From contig CAYUUP010000053.1 of NCBI GenBank assembly GCA_964447925.1, positions 1 to 11,188 of the forward strand: a stretch of 11,188 nt of DNA, read 5' to 3'. This DNA is from CAYUUP01 sp964447925. Its GTDB lineage: Bacteria > Bacillota > Clostridia > Oscillospirales > Oscillospiraceae. Numbering within the stretch: the stretch's first letter is position 1; every line of letters begins with the position of its first letter. This document shows, piece after piece, positions 1 to 5,618 of this stretch. The position numbers and the translations under genes are program-made. The notes beneath the pieces were generated by a model. That model was not told the origin of the DNA and did not search any database. It was given only the letters and a program-made list of their open reading frames with translations.

Positions 1-25
1 TGTGGCGCGAGATATGCCTGACTGT

Positions 26-284
26 TGTAGGTTTGTCAATGATGTGTGGCACATTGGGTGCGCAGATATGACGTGTTTCAGGGAGTGCCAATTAAGGGGC
101 CGCATAGGGAAATTTTTGAATACACTCGATAGCATAGGCCACATGATATGGAAAGTGTTATCTCATTCATAGCGAATGGGCGCGTCTGCCTTTCGGTTTA
201 GTCTCAGCAACTTAACCTTATCACAGCTCGCTCCTATTCGCTATCCTTTTTTCAGCCTCGTCACACATCATTGTAACACCTACA
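26..284. repeat. Nested imperfect inverted repeat, MITE-like or structured RNA
   Basis: The arm at 26-48 (TGTAGGT...CAATGATGTGTG) is the near-perfect reverse complement of 262-284, with about 4 central mismatches over 23 bp. Inside it, 169-184 pairs with 229-244 (ATAGCGAAT core against ATTCGCTAT, one G-T pair and one mismatch). No credible open reading frame lies in 1-313. The ends read TGTAGGT...ACCTACA, and similar octamers (GCCTGACT at 16-23, GCCTGATT at 285-292) lie outside, though the left one is shifted by two bases, so a target duplication is not clean. The TG...CA ends with internal repeats loosely recall IS21-type ends, but this is only an impression. A structured non-coding RNA is the alternative. 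No known RNA family motif (RNase P, SRP, tmRNA) was recognised. Confidence 0.5.
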
Positions 285-313
285 GCCTGATTGCAGGTAT
301 TTCACGAAAAGTA

Positions 314-342
314 TTGAAATGAAAAATTCGCCGTGGTATAAT
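314..342 (+). promoter_or_regulatory. Sigma-A promoter of the zinc-ribbon gene
   Basis: TTGAAA at 314-319 is followed by a 17-base spacer and TATAAT at 337-342, with an extended -10 TGG at 334-336. Transcription would start near 349, giving a leader of about 45 bases. The promoter overlaps an in-frame ATG at 319, which argues that this ATG is not the translation start of the gene below. Confidence 0.8.
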
Positions 343-393
343 AAGTTAAAATATGTTTTCCAACAGGAAGACGAAGAGAGAGGAGAATTGAAG

Positions 394-918
394 ATGACAG
401 AATATCAAGAGTACTCTGGCGCAGTGGAAGATAGGCCGGCAAACGGTGGAGAAAATGGCGGGATGTATTGCCGGAGCTGCGGCGCCCCCTGCTCCACAGG
501 GCAGGCCTTTTGTGGCAAGTGCGGAGCAAGGCTGGAGGCCGAGCAGCCCACAAACCAGTATACGCCGCAGACAGAACAGCCCGCGCCCCAGTATTTACAG
601 TCTCAGGGGCAGGGTACATACCAGCAGAGCCAGCCGCATTATGAACAGCGATCCGCCTGGACAGACCGGGCAGCGGTTCCTACAGAATACAAGCCCATCA
701 GCGCATGGGGCTATTTTGGATATTCGTTTTTATTTGTGCTGCCTATTGCGGGACTTGTTCTGCTGATTGTATTTGCCGTGTCAGCTCAAAATATCAATTT
801 GCGGAATTATGCCCGGTCCTATTTCTGCGGACTTATCATCGCATTAGCACTGGTGCTGGTGGCGGTGGTGATAATTATTGCCCTGTCAGCTTCTTTCATG
901 GGCGTCAGACTGTATTGA
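394..918 (+). CDS. Zinc-ribbon membrane protein of unknown function
   Basis: The product has 174 residues. The ATG at 394 is preferred because AGGAG at 381-385 lies 8 bases upstream and the in-frame ATG at 319 lies inside the promoter. Residues 26-43 form a zinc ribbon with two CXXC pairs (C26, C29, C40, C43). A Gln/Pro/Tyr-rich low-complexity linker follows (about 50-95). Two hydrophobic segments near 107-130 and 143-168 predict a membrane hairpin, with the ribbon probably cytoplasmic. Zinc-ribbon plus membrane-anchor proteins are common in Clostridia and usually have no assigned function. Roles in sensing or in assembling membrane complexes are guesses. It appears to be a single-gene transcription unit, with its own promoter and a weak hairpin after the stop. 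Confidence 0.85.
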   Translation: MTEYQEYSGAVEDRPANGGENGGMYCRSCGAPCSTGQAFCGKCGARLEAEQPTNQYTPQTEQPAPQYLQSQGQGTYQQSQPHYEQRSAWTDRAAVPTEYKPISAWGYFGYSFLFVLPIAGLVLLIVFAVSAQNINLRNYARSYFCGLIIALALVLVAVVIIIALSASFMGVRLY

Positions 919-933
919 GCCTGCGGTTTACAG

Positions 934-964
934 TCCGGCGCGGGTGAAACGCCCCCGGATTTGT
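934..964 (+). terminator. Possible terminator after the zinc-ribbon gene
   Basis: TCCGG at 934-938 pairs with CCGGA at 955-959, and GGG at 942-944 with CCC at 952-954, with a 3-base bulge and the loop TGAAACG. It is followed by TTTG, a poor T-run. It starts 16 bases after the stop codon, so the position fits, but the structure is weak. Confidence 0.35.
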
Positions 965-992
965 CCGCCGGGAAGGATTGCTTGCTCTCCGC

Positions 993-1021
993 TTGCGGCA
1001 GAAGAAAAAATCTGCTATAAT
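993..1021 (+). promoter_or_regulatory. Sigma-A promoter of the TetR-family gene
   Basis: TTGCGG at 993-998, a 17-base spacer and TATAAT at 1016-1021 with an extended -10 TGC at 1013-1015. Transcription would start near 1028, about 49 bases before the GTG start at 1077. Confidence 0.7.
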
Positions 1022-1076
1022 AATCAAAATCACATAAAACGGAGACGGTTCAGATTATGCAAAGGATGATGAACCA

Positions 1077-1652
1077 GTGAACCAATTTTCAAAGCAGGCT
1101 ATGGGCAACGCATTGAAGCGACTGCTGGAGAAACGTCCTCTGGATCATATTACGGTTCAGAACGTGGCAGATGAGGCTCAAGTAAGCCGAAACACCTTCT
1201 ACTATCACTTCCATGATATCTATGACCTGGTAGAGTGGCTGCTGGTGGAAGAGTGCCGTACATTTGTCACCGACCAGAGTACAAAAGAATTTTGGGTGCG
1301 GGACATAGCCGCTGCCCTGGACTACGCCCCGGAGAACCGGGTCTGGCTGAAGAACATCATTCAATCGGTGGAGTGGCCCCAACTGGAGCGGCTGCTGAAC
1401 AGAATCCTGGCCCCCCGGGTGGCGGCAGCTTTTGATCAGGCGTTGGCCGGGCGGACAGTCTGTGTGGAAGACAGGCAATTTGTGCTGGATATCCTCACCT
1501 ATGGCACCACCGGACTGTTCCTCTCCTGGGCAGAGGCGGGTATGCCCCATGATGTGGCTTTCCTCCAGGATAAGCTGATCCGCTTTTTTGGGGACAGCGT
1601 GCAGTACATGGCAGACCGATGCGCGGAGGAGGCTGAACCGGGCCAGAATTAG
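1077..1652 (+). CDS. TetR/AcrR-family transcriptional regulator (DhaS-like)
   Basis: The product has 191 residues, the normal TetR length. The start is GTG at 1077, with AAAGGA at 1061-1066 ten bases upstream. ATGs at 1066 and 1069 are out of frame. Residues 8-60 form the DNA-binding domain: the helix-turn-helix runs roughly from ITVQNVADEA to SRNTFYYHFHD (25-47), with the conserved F-Y-H-F signature. The rest is the helical ligand/dimerisation domain, most like the Firmicutes subgroup that includes DhaS. The inducer cannot be read from the sequence. The gene lies 330 bases upstream of a radical SAM gene on the same strand, with a terminator and a new promoter between, so they are probably separate transcripts. 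It may regulate that neighbour or itself. Confidence 0.92.
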   Translation: MNQFSKQAMGNALKRLLEKRPLDHITVQNVADEAQVSRNTFYYHFHDIYDLVEWLLVEECRTFVTDQSTKEFWVRDIAAALDYAPENRVWLKNIIQSVEWPQLERLLNRILAPRVAAAFDQALAGRTVCVEDRQFVLDILTYGTTGLFLSWAEAGMPHDVAFLQDKLIRFFGDSVQYMADRCAEEAEPGQN

Positions 1653-1788
1653 AATTGTACCGGGAGTACTTTGCGGGCCTTTTATGCAATAAATGGTTCC
1701 AAGCGATTAAAATACATAAAGTATTCCTGCAACTTGTGTCCTTTTCTGCCGTAAAATTCCTTGCGAATCCGTCTAGCTCAATTGTACG

Positions 1789-1807
1789 GTGTTTCCTTTG
1801 GAAAGAC
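1789..1807. promoter_or_regulatory. Imperfect palindrome, candidate operator
   Basis: GTGTTTCCTTTGGAAAGAC reads GT-g-TTTCC-TTT-GGAAA-g-AC, a 19-base dyad with one mismatched pair. It lies in the spacer between the TetR gene and the radical SAM promoter, 59 bases before the -35 box. Its size suits a TetR dimer, but binding by the neighbouring regulator is only an inference. Confidence 0.3.
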
Positions 1808-1825
1808 AAAATTAGACAATTTTCC

Positions 1826-1860
1826 AGGAGTGTCCTATTTTAGGACACTCCTTTTGTTTT
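1826..1860 (+). terminator. Strong intrinsic terminator
   Basis: AGGAGTGTCCTA at 1826-1837 pairs perfectly with TAGGACACTCCT at 1841-1852 around a 3-base TTT loop, followed by TTTGTTTT. It ends transcription about 175 bases after the TetR stop, and insulates the next promoter. The remainder of 1653-1825 holds no gene that I can support. Confidence 0.9.
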
Positions 1861-1865
1861 GCACA

Positions 1866-1894
1866 TTGTTTTTTCCCGGTAGCGGACATAGAAT
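1866..1894 (+). promoter_or_regulatory. Probable promoter of the radical SAM gene
   Basis: TTGTTT at 1866-1871, a 17-base spacer and TAGAAT at 1889-1894. It begins directly after the terminator T-run. It predicts a leader of about 80 bases. Unlike the other promoters here it lacks an extended -10 TG. Confidence 0.55.
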
Positions 1895-1982
1895 GTGAAT
1901 AAAGAGGAGAGCGGCTCGCTTGCGCCAGCAAAACAGGCTATGTATCCTGGCACCACCCCGAACATCGAAAGGAGAACCGATT

Positions 1983-3353
1983 ATGAGCGTAAAAACAGTC
2001 ATTCAATCTGCCGCAATCCGTCAGGCCTTGGGCTATCTAGAAAAGGATCCGGAAAAGAATTTGCCCAAGCTGATGGCCTGGACGGACAGATTTGCCGGAG
2101 ATGACCAAGACAGCTTTATGGAGCAGCGGGATGTAATCCGCAAGGTAATCAACGATCCGGAAGATAATTGGCACAAATTCATTATCAACATGGTGAAAGA
2201 GGTGGATAATGATGTGCTGAAAACGGTATTCACCAACTTTATTGTCAATGGCAATTTGGTGGGCTGGCGGCGGCAGCAGGAGGTGCGGGAGCAGTACGGC
2301 TGCAATGTCCCCTGGGCCATCCTGCTGGATCCCACCTCTGCCTGTAACCTCCACTGCACTGGATGCTGGGCGGCGGAGTATGGGAACCGGCTAAATCTGT
2401 CCTTTGACGAAATTGATGACATCATCAGTCAGGGCAAGGAGTTGGGTGTCTACATCTATATCTACACCGGTGGCGAGCCAATGGTACGGAAGAAGGATCT
2501 GATTGCCCTGTGCAACAAGCACGATGACTGCGTTTTCCTCTGCTTCACCAACGGCACCCTTATTGACGAGACGTTTGCCGATGATATGCTCCGGGTGAAA
2601 AATTTCATCCCCGCCATCTCGTTGGAGGGTTTTGAAGAGGCTACCGACAGTCGCCGGGGCGAGGGCGTCTACCAAAAGGTCATCCATGCCATGGAACTGC
2701 TGAAGGAACGGCGCCTGCCTTTTGGCATATCCGCCTGCTATACCAGGGCCAATATGGACTCTATCACCTCCAGCGACTTCATAGATAAAATCATCAATAT
2801 GGGGGCCTATTTCGTCTGGTACTTCCACTATATGCCCGTGGGGAATGACGCAACTCCGGAGCTGCTGCCCACCCCGGAGCAGCGGGAGTATATCTATCAC
2901 AAGATCCGGGACGAGTACCGTCATACTAAGCCCATCTTCATGATGGATTTCCAGAACGATGGCGAGTATGTGGGCGGCTGTATCGCCGGCGGAAGGCGCT
3001 TCTTGCATATTAATGCCAACGGCGATTGTGATCCCTGTGTCTTTATCCACTATTCTGATTCCAATATCCGGGAGAAGACTCTGTTAGAGGCGCTGACCTC
3101 TCCGCTTTTTATGGCCTATCACGATGGCCAGCCCTTTAACAACAATATGCTTCAGCCCTGTCCTATGCTGGAGAACCCAGAGAAGATTCGGGAAATTGTG
3201 GAGAGAACCGGCGCCCACTCCACAGACTTGCAGTCCCCGGAGAGTGTGGAGCATTTGACGGCGAAGACGGCGGACTATGCGGAAAACTGGCAGGAGACGG
3301 CTGAGCGCCTTTGGACGTGCAGCCGTAACTGCGCCGCCTGCGTGGGCCAGTGA
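1983..3353 (+). CDS. Radical SAM protein with SPASM-like cysteines and a C-terminal CX3CX2C motif
   Basis: The product has 456 residues. The start is ATG at 1983, with AAGGAG at 1969-1974 eight bases upstream. The radical SAM core carries C121-X3-C125-X2-C128 (CNLHCTGC), which binds the 4Fe-4S cluster that cleaves S-adenosylmethionine, and the SAM-binding GGEP at 163-166. Before it lies a helical N-terminal extension of about 110 residues. After the barrel come cysteines C333, C349, C352 and C393, in a SPASM-like arrangement with the usual NANGDCDPC context, suggesting auxiliary clusters. The last residues hold C446-X3-C450-X2-C453. The family is common in Clostridia as a stand-alone radical SAM protein. 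No substrate, precursor peptide or transporter is adjacent, so the reaction is unknown. A TetR regulator lies upstream and a terminator hairpin lies 70 bases downstream. Confidence 0.9.
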   Translation: MSVKTVIQSAAIRQALGYLEKDPEKNLPKLMAWTDRFAGDDQDSFMEQRDVIRKVINDPEDNWHKFIINMVKEVDNDVLKTVFTNFIVNGNLVGWRRQQEVREQYGCNVPWAILLDPTSACNLHCTGCWAAEYGNRLNLSFDEIDDIISQGKELGVYIYIYTGGEPMVRKKDLIALCNKHDDCVFLCFTNGTLIDETFADDMLRVKNFIPAISLEGFEEATDSRRGEGVYQKVIHAMELLKERRLPFGISACYTRANMDSITSSDFIDKIINMGAYFVWYFHYMPVGNDATPELLPTPEQREYIYHKIRDEYRHTKPIFMMDFQNDGEYVGGCIAGGRRFLHINANGDCDPCVFIHYSDSNIREKTLLEALTSPLFMAYHDGQPFNNNMLQPCPMLENPEKIREIVERTGAHSTDLQSPESVEHLTAKTADYAENWQETAERLWTCSRNCAACVGQ

Positions 3354-3416
3354 AAGTGAACAGCATTTGATCTTATAGCCATGTTTTTTCCAGCGCCCAA
3401 GGGGAGTTGGGCCAGC

Positions 3417-3484
3417 CTGTAAAATCCGGTTGCACGCGAAACGGCAGCCGGGTTTTTCTTTTATACATGGGCAGCAGGATGAAA
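3417..3484 (+). repeat. Dispersed terminator-containing repeat, copy A
   Basis: This segment aligns with 5503-5571 over about 70 bases in the same orientation. Both copies contain an identical 13-base core GCGAAACGGCAGC (3436-3448 here), preceded by CTGT and A-rich bases and followed by a T-run, ACAT, GGCA and CAGGA. It lies just downstream of the radical SAM gene. Confidence 0.6.
3423..3462 (+). terminator. Terminator of the radical SAM gene
   Basis: AATCCGGTTGC at 3423-3433 pairs with GCAGCCGGGTT at 3444-3454 (11 pairs including two G-T) around a 10-base loop, followed by TTTTTCTTTT. The complementary strand also ends in TTTTA, so it could act in both directions. It is contained in repeat copy A. 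Confidence 0.8.
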
Positions 3485-3622
3485 AACAGATGGATTAGCT
3501 GGGATCCGCTCTTCTGCGGAGATTTGTCACCGAGTATGCCACTTGCCGGAGAATGGATGATGAGAACTGGCGAAATCCCTCCGATGGCGGAGAAAAAATG
3601 GGGACAAAAATCCATTTGTCAC

Positions 3623-3651
3623 TTGGATTTTGAATTGTGTTGTGGTATAAT
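3623..3651 (+). promoter_or_regulatory. Promoter upstream of the small unknown gene
   Basis: TTGGAT at 3623-3628, a 17-base spacer and TATAAT at 3646-3651 with an extended -10 TGG at 3643-3645. It probably drives the 94-residue protein, and perhaps the CorC-like gene. The rest of 3485-3622 holds no gene that I can support. Confidence 0.75.
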
Positions 3652-3661
3652 GTGAACACTT
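3644..3661 (+). repeat. Direct repeat of a -10 block, copy 1
   Basis: GGTATAATGTGAACACTT is repeated exactly at 3706-3723, 62 bases downstream. This copy contains the -10 box of a complete promoter and the initially transcribed bases. Confidence 0.9.
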
Positions 3662-3705
3662 AAGCGGATGCAAGCCAGCGGGTGAAGCATGAGGTTAGTG
3701 ACCGC

Positions 3706-3723
3706 GGTATAATGTGAACACTT
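3706..3723 (+). repeat. Direct repeat of a -10 block, copy 2
   Basis: This is an exact 18-base copy of 3644-3661. TATAAT lies at 3708-3713, but no convincing -35 box lies 16-18 bases upstream and the extended TG is missing. It could be a weaker second start or a regulator-dependent one. Confidence 0.9.
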
Positions 3724-3776
3724 GGCGAGGGCGAGCCGCAGAGCGGCTGCGCCTGGAACATCAAGGGGGAAAAGCA

Positions 3777-4061
3777 GTGACAATACAGGAGGATCCCTTT
3801 TTTTTCCTGCCCAACTTGGCGGTTTTTCTTAATGGGAACAGCTTTCTCGGATCTTATCGGGGACTGCGGTTTCAGGTAAAGCCAGAGACGGAACAGGAAG
3901 GGCAGGAGATTCAGGCTCTTTCCGCTCTAGTGTGGTTGGGGGAGAACTGCCTGGAGGAGAGCGAGATCCAGGCCGGGTTTTCCGCCCCTGCCACTGAGGA
4001 GGGCCGTCAGGCTGTCATTGACTGGCTGGCAGAGCAATACAATACATTACTATTATCGTAA
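3777..4061 (+). CDS. Small protein of unknown function (94 residues)
   Basis: The start is GTG at 3777, because AAGGGGGA at 3763-3770 lies six bases upstream. An in-frame ATG at 3714 overlaps the duplicated -10 block and is unlikely. The product has 94 residues, is soluble and acidic, and has no signal peptide or membrane segment. A hydrophobic stretch FFFLPNLAVFLNG (about 8-20) leads into GSYRGLRFQVKP (about 25-36), likely beta strands, followed by helical, Glu/Gln-rich sequence. I do not recognise a family. Codon use resembles the neighbours, so it is probably a real gene. It lies 70 bases before the CorC-like gene and may be cotranscribed with it. Confidence 0.75.
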   Translation: MTIQEDPFFFLPNLAVFLNGNSFLGSYRGLRFQVKPETEQEGQEIQALSALVWLGENCLEESEIQAGFSAPATEEGRQAVIDWLAEQYNTLLLS

Positions 4062-4083
4062 TCTGAAGCACATATGAGCTAAA

Positions 4084-4102
4084 GGGCAATACGCAGTTGC
4101 CC
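4084..4102 (+). other. Intercistronic hairpin
   Basis: GGGCAA at 4084-4089 pairs with TTGCCC at 4097-4102 around a 7-base loop. No T-run follows, so it is not a standard terminator. It lies between the small unknown gene and the CorC-like gene and could affect mRNA stability. Confidence 0.4.
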
Positions 4103-4131
4103 CTGTAAACAAGGAGCGTGATGAGTCCATA

Positions 4132-5382
4132 ATGGACAGCAGCAGTATAGCCATGTTAATCGCTTTGATTTGCTTGGAGGCAGGATCTTTCTTTTTCTCC
4201 GCCTCGGAAACCGCCTTTTCCTCCTGCAACCGCATCCGACTTCTGACCTGGGCGGAGGAGGGAAACCGCCGCGCCCAACGGGTGCTGGATCTGTTGGATC
4301 GGTATGACCGGCTGATTTCCGCCATACTGATCGGAAACAATATCGTCAATATTGTGGCCTCTACTGTGGGAGCATTCTTCTTTTCCCGATTCTTCCCCCT
4401 GTATGGGGCAGTGCTGTCCACAGTGGTCATGACACTGACCATTCTGACCTTCGCGGAAATTACCCCCAAGACGCTGGCAAAGCAGAATGCCGAGAAGGTG
4501 GCTATGGGAGTGGCTCCAGCCATCCGATTTATTATGATGGTGCTGCGGCCACTGTGTGCCCTTTTTGACCAATGGCACAGGGTGCTGGACCACTTTTTCG
4601 ATCACAGGGATGATGGCGGCATCACCGAGAGCGAACTCATCACCATGGTGTCCGAAGCGGAGAGCGATGGCGGACTTGACCAGCAGGAGAGCCGTCTGAT
4701 CCGATCCGCTATCGAGTTTTCGGATCTGGAAGCGGAGGAAATCTTGGTGCCCAGAGTGGATATGACTGCCGTTGAGGATACCGCTACCGTCCAGGAGGTG
4801 CAGGCCGTCTTTTCCGAGACAAATTACTCCAGGCTGCCGGTGTATCACGGTTCTATTGACAATGTGGTTGGCATCCTCCATGAGAAGGATTTCCTGCGGT
4901 CGGGCAACCGGGGCAGTACAGAGTGGCAAAAGGAGATTTGCCCCGCCGCCTATGCCACCCCTTCGGCTAAGATATCCGATTTGCTCCATACCCTTCAGCG
5001 GCAAAAGGTTCACATGGCAATCATTGTGGATGAGTTTGGCGGCACTGAAGGGCTGGTGACTCTGGAGGACATTCTGGAGGAGCTAGTGGGCGAGATCTGG
5101 GATGAACACGATGAGGTGGTGGAGAGCTTCAAGCAGCAGGAGGATGGCTCCTATCTCATCGCCTGCTCCGCTGACCTGAACGATGTATTTGAGCTGTTTG
5201 ATCTCCGGGAGGAGTGCGACAGCGCTACTGTGTCCGGCTGGGTCATCGACCAGCTGGGACACGTCCCCCATGTGGGGGACACCTTTCAGTATGAGAATCT
5301 GGAGGTCACCGTCACTGCCATCCGCAAAATGCGGGTGCTGGAGATCAGAATTGCGGTCCTTCCGGTGCCAGAGGAGGAGTGA
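4132..5382 (+). CDS. CNNM/CBS/CorC_HlyC-domain membrane protein (hemolysin/CorC family)
   Basis: The product has 416 residues, typical for the family. Residues 1-145 form the CNNM (DUF21) membrane domain, with the N-terminal signature FFSASETAFSS (21-31) and FAEITPKTLAK (107-117). A CBS pair follows at about 195-320, with LVPRVDM at 205-211 and EFGGTEGLVTLEDILEELVGE (301-321) in the second. The C-terminal CorC_HlyC domain runs from about 328 to 411. Family members are implicated in Mg2+ or Co2+ efflux and resistance. The old name hemolysin is misleading. The start is unusual: AAGGAG at 4111-4116 lies 15 bases from the ATG, and a short ATG AGT CCA TAA frame at 4121-4132 sits between, ending in a TAATG overlap with this start. 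The gene converges on the two-component pair. Confidence 0.93.
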   Translation: MDSSSIAMLIALICLEAGSFFFSASETAFSSCNRIRLLTWAEEGNRRAQRVLDLLDRYDRLISAILIGNNIVNIVASTVGAFFFSRFFPLYGAVLSTVVMTLTILTFAEITPKTLAKQNAEKVAMGVAPAIRFIMMVLRPLCALFDQWHRVLDHFFDHRDDGGITESELITMVSEAESDGGLDQQESRLIRSAIEFSDLEAEEILVPRVDMTAVEDTATVQEVQAVFSETNYSRLPVYHGSIDNVVGILHEKDFLRSGNRGSTEWQKEICPAAYATPSAKISDLLHTLQRQKVHMAIIVDEFGGTEGLVTLEDILEELVGEIWDEHDEVVESFKQQEDGSYLIACSADLNDVFELFDLREECDSATVSGWVIDQLGHVPHVGDTFQYENLEVTVTAIRKMRVLEIRIAVLPVPEEE

Positions 5383-5456
5383 GCCTCCGCCTTGTGGTAT
5401 TTTTCAAAACTAAGGTCATCCCATGATTCAGGTGGGAATAAAGTCCTGCCCAAATC

Positions 5457-5501
5457 AAAAAATCCAAATTGAGGGGCTGTTCTCTATGAACAGCCCCTCA
5501 A
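5457..5501 (-). terminator. Terminator of the two-component operon (convergent gap)
   Basis: TTGAGGGGCTGTTC at 5469-5482 pairs perfectly with GAACAGCCCCTCAA at 5488-5501 around a 5-base loop. On the minus strand the stem is followed by TTTGGATTTTTT, while the plus side lacks a T-run. It therefore best serves the minus-strand operon, but could also block plus-strand transcripts from the CorC-like gene. Confidence 0.8.
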
Positions 5502-5502
5502 T

Positions 5503-5571
5503 CTGTGAAAAATCTGGTTGTATGCGAAACGGCAGCTGATTTTTTAGACACATATAGGCAACAGGAAGGAA
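5503..5571 (+). repeat. Dispersed terminator-containing repeat, copy B
   Basis: This is the second copy of 3417-3484, in the same orientation, with an identical 13-base core at 5524-5536. The hairpin is weaker here (several G-T pairs and one mismatch), but it is followed by TTTTTTAG. It sits between the CorC-like stop and the sensor kinase stop and could act as a residual terminator for the CorC-like gene. The rest of 5383-5618 holds no gene. Confidence 0.6.
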
Positions 5572-5618
5572 GCCAAACTATTGCGGTAAAAAACAGAATT
5601 ATACAGCCTGCCGGGCCT

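Noticed and set aside
16..292. Target-site duplication around the inverted repeat
   Set aside because: GCCTGACT and GCCTGATT are similar, but differ at one base and are not at equal distance from the repeat ends, so I do not call a duplication.
1..313. Known structured RNA (RNase P, SRP RNA, tmRNA, 6S)
   Set aside because: None of the hallmark conserved sequences of these RNAs was seen, and a long hairpin alone is not sufficient.
2391..3050. 219-codon open frame on the minus strand
   Set aside because: It lies entirely antisense to the radical SAM gene, whose motifs and ribosome binding site are clear, and it has no recognisable domain.
3407..3655. 82-codon open frame on the plus strand
   Set aside because: It runs through the terminator repeat and ends after the -10 box of a good promoter, with no ribosome binding site.
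4156..5013. 285-codon open frame on the minus strand
   Set aside because: It is antisense to the CorC-like gene, is rich in His/Gln typical of a shadow frame, and lacks a domain.
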